From assembly GCA_900316475.1 (NCBI GenBank), contig ONDA01000003.1, positions 39,443 through 103,442 on the forward strand: 64,000 bases of DNA, read 5' to 3'. The position numbers and the translations under genes are program-made. Source of the DNA: an uncultured Prevotellaceae bacterium (GTDB lineage Bacteria > Bacteroidota > Bacteroidia > Bacteroidales > Bacteroidaceae). Within the stretch, counting starts at the first letter, position 1. Every line of letters starts with the position of its first letter. The notes beneath the pieces are model-generated. The model ran no database searches, was not told the DNA's origin, and was given only the letters and a program-made list of their open reading frames with translations. Shown one piece after another: positions 59,365-64,000 of the stretch.

Positions 59365-60495
59365 TATCTGTTATTTTCTTTCATGACCTCAACGAAAAAA
59401 GCCTCGTAGTCGTCCACAATCTTGTCCCAGGAGTACAGCGTACGCACCTTCTCCAGGTTCTCACGCGTAAACGCCGCCTTGTACTGCCCCGCGGTCTGCT
59501 CCAGACCGTTCAGGAGGGTTGTCACCTCGTCGCTTGTCCGGAAGTAGAGGGCCTGGTCGCCGAGAATGACTTTGTTGAAGACGTTGTCGTACGACAGGAT
59601 GAAGCACTCTGTCGCCATAGCCTCCAACAGCGACGGGTTGGTACCGCCCACGCTATGGCCGTGGAAATAGGCAAACGAGAAGTGGCGGATGGCGTTCAGC
59701 CTGTCGGTGTCGTAGATGCCGTCGACGAACCTGACATGCTCGTCGCCAGCATATTCCGCTACTATCCGCCTGGCAAACGACGTCGTCAGCCTGCCCACGA
59801 TGACCAGCGGGCGCTTGCCATACTGCCCTGAACCCCGATAGCCCTCGATGACCATGTCTATGTTATACTCTGGCTCCATCCTTGCGATGACGAGCAGATA
59901 GCCGTCTCTTGTCAGCCCATACTCCTTCAGACAGTCTTCGTGGTAACCGTCGGGAATGTCAGCGCCATAGGCCACATACCTGCTCTCCTTGCCATATTTC
60001 TCAAGGAAGTAGTCCCTGATGACCATGTTGTCGGCTATCAGGTAGTGCGAGTACTTCACGGCCATGCGTTCTTCCCTGAGCAGGAATCGCTGCACCCACC
60101 AGTTATACTTCGCCCGCTTATACTCCAGACCGTCCATATTCGTTATGATGACAGGCCGTCTGCTCTTCCGCACGTTAAAGCGCATATGCTGGCACAACAC
60201 TCGTATAGCCTGCATCGTAGATGATGTCGAAGTCTTCTCTCTTCAGAGCATCTTTCAGACACTGGTAGTCGTAAAAGAAGCTCCCCACGCTGCTCCCCAT
60301 CCATACCTCTGGGCTATAGACATGCTTCACCTTCACCCCCTTATACGCCGTCTCTTTGTACGGGTGATAGTGTGGTGAATAGACCGTTACGTCATGGCCT
60401 CTCTGAACCAGTCTGACAGACACGCTCTCTGCAAACTGTTCAAAGCCTCCATAGTGATTAGGTATCCCTCGCGTACTGATAAAAGCTATTTTCAT
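59364..60495 (-). pseudogene. DUF1972/GT4 rhamnosyltransferase-like gene with frameshift
   Basis: The 5' frame starts MKIAFISTRGIPNHYGGFEQ, the hallmark of DUF1972-type (RgpA/WchF-like) glycosyltransferases, and runs to DIIYDAGYTSVVPAYAL then stops. The second frame continues RFNVRKSRRPVIITNMDGLE to ARMEPEYNIDMVIEGY, VVGGTNPSLLEA-type GT4 motifs (HSVGGTNPSLLEAMA) and VEVMKENNR. Together they make one enzyme of about 375 residues, broken near 60185-60195 by a one-base change. The real start is the ATG at 60495, with a -7 box at 60508-60516. The last stop overlaps the next gene's ATG (TAATG). It is the first gene of the decayed cluster. Confidence 0.85.
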
Positions 60496-60507
60496 TCGAT
60501 ACTCGCT

Positions 60508-60516
60508 GCAAAAGTA
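60508..60516 (-). promoter_or_regulatory. Promoter -7 box for the second polysaccharide cluster
   Basis: TACTTTTGC on the minus strand lies 13 nt before the ATG at 60495 and would drive the three broken genes down to the terminator at 57470-57509. Confidence 0.6.
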
Positions 60517-60548
60517 CACAATTCTATTCTAGCAACCAAATAATTTAT

Positions 60549-60862
60549 GACAGGAGTACTTATTTAGACAAGAGAACAGGAGTACATTCTTTAGACAAGA
60601 GTACAAGAGAACATTCTTTAGACAAGAGTACAGGAGTACAGTCTTTAGACATGAGTACAGGAGTACTCATGTACTCCTGTCAAAAGTACTCTTGTACTCC
60701 TGTCAAAAGTACTCCTGTACTCCTGTCTAAAGAATGTTCTCTTGTTCTCCTGTCAAAAGTACTCTTGTTCTCCTGTCAAAAGTACTCCTGTACTCCTGTC
60801 AAAAGTACTCCTGTACTCCTGTCAAAAGTACTCCTGTACTCCTGTCAAAAGTACTCCTGTAC
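60549..60862. repeat. Inverted tandem array B (23-27-bp units)
   Basis: The left half (60549-60675) has five units in one orientation: GACAAGAGTACAGGAGTACA or close variants, each followed by TTCTTTA or GTCTTTA. The right half (60661-60862) has about eight units in the other: GTACTCCTGTACTCCTGTC or variants, each preceded by AAAA, period 23 bp; one unit carries the TAAAGAATG form of the left arm. The turn-over point at about 60650-60680 is itself a palindrome. The array starts at the stop codon of the AAA/PD-(D/E)XK gene. It is the same family as array A and the single unit at 62410-62445. No gene is inside. Confidence 0.88.
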
Positions 60863-62407
60863 TTAAACGATCTGCCAGTCATCAATCTGTTTCTTCTCTG
60901 ACGAAAAGTTGATGCCAATCTTGAACAGTTTCCGTGCATCGCCCGCAAAGGCGTTAGCATAGCCCTTCTTCTCTATCTGCTTTAGGGCAATGTCGGCACT
61001 CTGGTCAATCTTCAGCTCAAGGATATAGATATAGTCCGGCGTCTGGATGACGATGTCCATTCGTCCGTTCGTCGTATGACGCTCTACTTCTACATAGAAC
61101 CCCATGAGACGGAAGAACACGTAGAGCGTGTTCTGCAGGTACAGCTCCATCTTTCCCATCACCTGGTAGTCGCCCGTGGCGAAGAATCCATCCAGCCGAC
61201 GCATGAAACCATCGGCGTCGCCTCGTCGCACATCCTTGACGAAACTCGACATGGCATAGGTCTTCTTGTCCGTAGTCTTGGGCGTGTAGAACGGCAGCAG
61301 GTACTTGATGAAACCCTGTTCCACCTCGCGGTTGGGGAATCCCATTCGGTATTCGCCGAATTCGCTGTCATAGCCCTTGATCGTCAGGTAGCCGCTCTGG
61401 TAGAGCAGCGGCAGCGGGTTCTCGTCCATGATGTCGATGCTGTTGAGCGTGTCGGCAGACAGCTCCTCCTCAGTCATGTTTTCGAGCGGATAGCCCGTCT
61501 TCTTCAGCTGGTAGACCAGGAACGACGGCGTACCCGTCTCGAACCAGTAGTCGCGGAAAACCAGACTGTCGAAGGTGTTCAGCAGGCTGAACGGATTGTA
61601 GATGCCTTCCTTCGTGTACTCATTGAAATAATAGCCGTCGAAATCTTGGCGCAGGCGCTCGTAGCACTCCTCCTTGGTCTGACCGTTGTTTGCGGCCAAC
61701 GCCCCGACACTGTCGTCGAAGTTTTCGTGCAGCTCTTTCTCCGTGATACCGCAGATATTCGAGTAGGCGGGCAACATGGAGATGTCATTCAGGTTGTTCA
61801 GGTCGCTGAACACGCTCACCTTGCCGAATTTCGTCACTCCCGTCAGGAAGGCCAGTTTGATATAGCGGTCACAGGATTTCAGGGCACCGTAGAATGCCTT
61901 CAGCGTGTTGCGATACTCCGTCTGCAGTTCCGTATTGCCGATAGCCTGCAGCAACGGCTTGTCGTATTCGTCCACGAGGATGACAACCTGACGGCCGGTC
62001 TTCTCAAATGTCCTTTGTATAATCCCCTCAAAGCGTGTGCCAAACGATTTCTCATCATGATTCTTGCCGTATGTCTTTTCAAGCGCTGACAGGAACAGGT
62101 TCAGTTTGTTCTCCAATGCCTCTTTGCTGTCGTACTTCTCGGTATTTAGGTCCAGGTGCAGGATGGGATATGCCTGCCAGTCCCACTCCACGTTGTCGAC
62201 GTACAGTCCCTTGAACAGCTCGCGCTCGCCACAGAAGAAAGCCTCCAGCGTGGAAAGGAACAGCGACTTGCCAAAGCGTCGCGGACGAGAGAGAAAGTAA
62301 TAGCTTCCCTCCGACACCATCTTCCACATCAGTGCCGTCTTATCGACGTAGGCGAAGCCGTCACGTCTTATCTTCTCAAAGTTCTGTATTCCTATCGGAT
62401 ATTTCAT
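60863..62407 (-). CDS. AAA-ATPase-like / PD-(D/E)XK nuclease-like protein
   Basis: A 514-residue member of the same family, intact. It begins MKYPIGIQNFEKIRRDGFAY, then LSRPRRFGKSLFLSTLEAFF, VVILVDEYDKPLLQAI, FLTGVTKFGKVSVFSDLNNL, DFDGYYFNEYTKEGIYNPFS, YWFETGTPSFLVYQL, and the nuclease core MDIVIQTPDYIYILELKIDQ with ADIALKQIEKKGY. The stop codon abuts array B and the 5' side carries one more unit of that repeat family, so the gene is bracketed by it. An ATG three codons upstream (62416) is also possible. No -7 box is obvious, so it may be transcribed with the Rpn gene 43 bp upstream. Confidence 0.9.
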   Translation of the reverse strand: MKYPIGIQNFEKIRRDGFAYVDKTALMWKMVSEGSYYFLSRPRRFGKSLFLSTLEAFFCGERELFKGLYVDNVEWDWQAYPILHLDLNTEKYDSKEALENKLNLFLSALEKTYGKNHDEKSFGTRFEGIIQRTFEKTGRQVVILVDEYDKPLLQAIGNTELQTEYRNTLKAFYGALKSCDRYIKLAFLTGVTKFGKVSVFSDLNNLNDISMLPAYSNICGITEKELHENFDDSVGALAANNGQTKEECYERLRQDFDGYYFNEYTKEGIYNPFSLLNTFDSLVFRDYWFETGTPSFLVYQLKKTGYPLENMTEEELSADTLNSIDIMDENPLPLLYQSGYLTIKGYDSEFGEYRMGFPNREVEQGFIKYLLPFYTPKTTDKKTYAMSSFVKDVRRGDADGFMRRLDGFFATGDYQVMGKMELYLQNTLYVFFRLMGFYVEVERHTTNGRMDIVIQTPDYIYILELKIDQSADIALKQIEKKGYANAFAGDARKLFKIGINFSSEKKQIDDWQIV

Positions 62408-62409
62408 CG

Positions 62410-62445
62410 TCAACATTCTTTAGACAAGAGTACAAGAGGACAGGT
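62410..62445. repeat. Single unit of the array A/B repeat family
   Basis: ATTCTTTAGACAAGAGTACA followed by AGAGGACAGGTCTTTTT lies between the Rpn gene stop and the AAA/PD-(D/E)XK start. It matches the left-arm units of array B, so the repeat flanks the gene at 60863-62407 on both sides. Confidence 0.75.
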
Positions 62446-62449
62446 CTTT

Positions 62450-63433
62450 TTACGCCAGTCGTTTTATGGTATTCAAGTCCTTACCTAAACTTTCGGCAAT
62501 CTCCTCTACCGACTTGCCCATTTCCAACAGCATCTTCACAGTCGTTCGCAGCATCTCCTCTTGCTCTGCAAGTTGGGTCTTCTGCTCCGCTAGTTGGGTC
62601 TTCTGCTCCGCTAGTTGGGTCTTCTGCTCCGCTAGTTGGGTCTTCTGCTCCGCTAGTTGGGTCTTCTGCTCCGCAAGCTGCTTGTCACGCATAAGAATCT
62701 CCGTGTCACGTTTCTCGATGGCACCGAAATACTCATCCTCCACATTCATCTTATGGCGCATATCGGCATCAGCAGCTGCCATCGTCAGACGGTGAAGGAT
62801 GCGTTCCATGTCTGCATCATTGGCATAAGCCCTGTCATCTATCTGCAACAGGCGGTTATCGTTCACATCCCTCCGCGTCTGGTCAAAGATGCTCAGCACC
62901 ATATCCAGCCGATTGTTGATATGACCATGCAGACGGGGTATCTGAACAATGATGCTGTCGTGCGTCAGACTGTCGACAAAAGGATTCGGCAAGCCCTTTG
63001 TCACAATGTTGTTATTGTAGTCAAAAGACTGGTGGCTTACATAGAGCACAGGCTCCTCCACATCACCAACCTTGTGACCCAACAGATAGACGGCTACCAT
63101 CGGCAAACTACGACCCGGGTCCAGCATATTCTTCGGATTCGAATAATGCACGCCAAGATACTGACGGAAACGCAGAGTCTCCGTGTCAAGCCAAGTCTTC
63201 TGCAGTTCAATCAGAATAAGATGCTCCTTGCCGTCGGACTCACGGATAGTTGCACCGAAGTCGATGCGGAAGACTGACAGCGAGTCGCGGGTCTCATCAC
63301 TGTACTCATGAGGACGCACCTCCACAGCCACGACGTCCTTCTTCAGCAACGCCGACAGGATGGTACGAGCGATACGCTCATCCTCCATCAGGTACTTGAA
63401 CACAATATCATATATAGGATTTGCTACTACCAT
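62450..63433 (-). CDS. Rpn-family recombination-promoting nuclease / putative transposase
   Basis: A 327-residue PD-(D/E)XK family protein (PDDEXK transposase-like, formerly DUF1703-related or Rpn). Seen: NPIYDIVFKYLMEDERIART, the nuclease core RIDFGATIRESDGKEHLILI with ELQKTW (E-x-Q variant), and FRQYLGVHYSNPKN. Rpn proteins promote RecA-independent recombination in E. coli and have been linked to phage defence; Bacteroidota copies are mostly untested. The C-terminal region has six tandem heptads LAEQKTQ (last LAEQEEM) encoded by 21-bp repeats, then a short helical tail MGKSVEEIAESLGKDLNTIK that looks like a helix-turn-helix. A -7 box lies at 63458-63466. Confidence 0.88.
   Translation of the reverse strand: MVVANPIYDIVFKYLMEDERIARTILSALLKKDVVAVEVRPHEYSDETRDSLSVFRIDFGATIRESDGKEHLILIELQKTWLDTETLRFRQYLGVHYSNPKNMLDPGRSLPMVAVYLLGHKVGDVEEPVLYVSHQSFDYNNNIVTKGLPNPFVDSLTHDSIIVQIPRLHGHINNRLDMVLSIFDQTRRDVNDNRLLQIDDRAYANDADMERILHRLTMAAADADMRHKMNVEDEYFGAIEKRDTEILMRDKQLAEQKTQLAEQKTQLAEQKTQLAEQKTQLAEQKTQLAEQEEMLRTTVKMLLEMGKSVEEIAESLGKDLNTIKRLA
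62561..62686 (-). repeat. 21-bp tandem repeats encoding LAEQKTQ
   Basis: Six 21-bp units built on TGCTCCGCTAGTTGGGTCTT lie in frame in the Rpn gene; the middle units are almost identical. Copy-number change would lengthen or shorten the coiled coil by seven residues without a frameshift. Confidence 0.85.
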
Positions 63434-63457
63434 AAAAACAATTGTCTTGATTCGTCA

Positions 63458-63466
63458 GCAAAGGTA
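63458..63466 (-). promoter_or_regulatory. Promoter -7 box for the Rpn gene
   Basis: TACCTTTGC on the minus strand lies 25 nt upstream of the ATG at 63433. Confidence 0.65.
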
Positions 63467-63679
63467 CGCACTTTTTCCGAAACCTCCAAATTTTCTGGCA
63501 TGAAAAACAGACCATTTCCTGTTCTGTGTATGACAAAGGCCAGACACATGTCATAGTCAGAGGAAGAGTAGTTGCAAAGATTGATAAGATAAGATTGGAA
63601 ACATTTTTCGCCGTCAGGCGACTCAGTAGTGGCCGTAAGATTTTTCTCGCTTACGCAACGTATGGGATTTTTCGCAAAA
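63467..63679. other. Intergenic with weak REP-like sequence
   Basis: A gene is not seen. GTGGCCGTAAG at about 63631 loosely resembles the GGCCGTGA core of the other islands, and two near copies of GATTTTTC follow. Frames across the stretch look non-coding. Confidence 0.35.
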
Positions 63680-63755
63680 GGGTGCCACGGTGCCCAAACG
63701 CCGATGTACAGGGCGTTTGCACCTTTTTTTGAGGGTGCCACGGGTGCCACGAGGG
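63680..63755. repeat. GGGTGCCAC repeats with terminator-like hairpin
   Basis: GGTGCCAC occurs about four times (near 63681, 63734, 63743 and 63754). Between the first two, GGTGCCCAAACGCC at 63689-63702 pairs with GGCGTTTGCACC at 63712-63723, followed by seven T. On the plus strand this has the form of an intrinsic terminator, but no plus-strand gene precedes it. Confidence 0.6.
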
Positions 63756-63832
63756 TGCCACCTCGTCAGCCATCTGCGCCGATGGGACGCAACCGAGAGA
63801 AAGCGGCAGATGAACGCGAGCGGCTTGTAGAC

Positions 63833-63858
63833 GCCCGAATTCTCTCGAGAATTCGGGC
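63833..63858. repeat. Perfect 12-bp palindrome
   Basis: GCCCGAATTCTC and GAGAATTCGGGC face each other around a 2-nt loop. No T-tract follows directly. It could be a protein-binding site or a REP-type end. Confidence 0.65.
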
Positions 63859-63932
63859 AATAACTGCTTACTTTTTACTCTTAGGCAGCTGTTGATAAAA
63901 AAACTGAGCTTTCGCAAGTGAATATTCATTCA

Positions 63933-64000
63933 TCAAGCGACTAATTTATACATTTGATATAGCTTATGGAACTTAGGATTGTCATCAATAACCGCAGAAA
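63933..64000 (-). CDS. Partial CDS, C-terminal end only
   Basis: On the minus strand the window edge is open and reads SAVIDDNPKFHKLYQMYKLV plus one Ala and then a stop at 63933-63935. Composition and charge pattern look like a real protein C-terminus, in contrast to the two other frames, but the fragment is too short to name a family. It would continue past the window. Confidence 0.35.
   Translation of the reverse strand, partial: SAVIDDNPKFHKLYQMYKLVA

Noticed and set aside
60549-60862. Invertible promoter (phase-variable switch)
   Set aside because: Inverted repeats are present, but no tyrosine or serine invertase lies nearby and no promoter box lies between the arms.

Overview
The window looks like a Bacteroidota chromosome, most probably a Prevotella-type member of the Bacteroidales. 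This rests on many promoter-like -7 boxes of the Bacteroidota form TAnnTTTGC just upstream of genes, few strong Shine-Dalgarno sites, a TonB receptor with lipoprotein partners, a hybrid two-component regulator with an AraC output, a Bacteroidota-style LptD, OmpA, MBG and dockerin proteins, and a tmRNA whose tag starts with glycine. No species was identified by any search.

Layout. (1) 78-16720, all minus strand: an exopolysaccharide or capsule operon, read from a Wza/SLBB export protein through flippase, glycosyltransferases, Wzz-like co-polymerase and EpsG-like polymerase to two initiating sugar-phosphate transferases. The last of these is fused to a Wzi-type outer-membrane barrel. An AAA/PD-(D/E)XK gene with its own promoter sits inside the operon. 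(2) 16884-18239: tmRNA, a TSCPD protein and a DUF308 membrane protein. (3) 18236-27922: what looks like a nucleic-acid scavenging locus. Uridine kinase and a secreted EEP-family nuclease/phosphatase diverge from a TonB-dependent receptor, a DUF5689 lipoprotein and a triple OB-fold-like lipoprotein. A secreted DNA/RNA non-specific endonuclease lies downstream, separated by a REP-associated transposase (RAYT) and its palindromic repeats. (4) 28011-37024: ribosomal protein L31B, an outer-membrane protein, a cohesin-like/MBG protein beside a dockerin protein, OmpA, and a long coiled-coil lipoprotein. (5) 37321-47999: glutathione peroxidase with thioredoxin reductase, a short hybrid two-component regulator, a sodium:solute symporter, TrpB2, peptidase T and a CPA2 antiporter. 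(6) 48000-63433: three more AAA/PD-(D/E)XK genes, a 75-bp remnant of a fourth, an Rpn-family nuclease, LptD, an HD protein, a pyruvate/oxaloacetate carboxyltransferase, and a second polysaccharide cluster in which three consecutive genes are broken.

The most distinctive non-coding feature is a class of inverted tandem arrays: short units (12, 23 or 25 bp) repeated in one orientation and then in the other, so that each array could fold into a very long hairpin. They lie at 45407-45727, 48063-48290 and 60549-60862, and related palindromic islands lie at 25861-26068, 26570-26868 and 63680-63860. Several of them sit next to RAYT, AAA/PD-(D/E)XK or Rpn genes. This association, and the candidate nucleic-acid uptake locus, are the best leads for something undescribed.

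All calls come from reading translations and motifs by eye. No database search, structure prediction or folding calculation was run.
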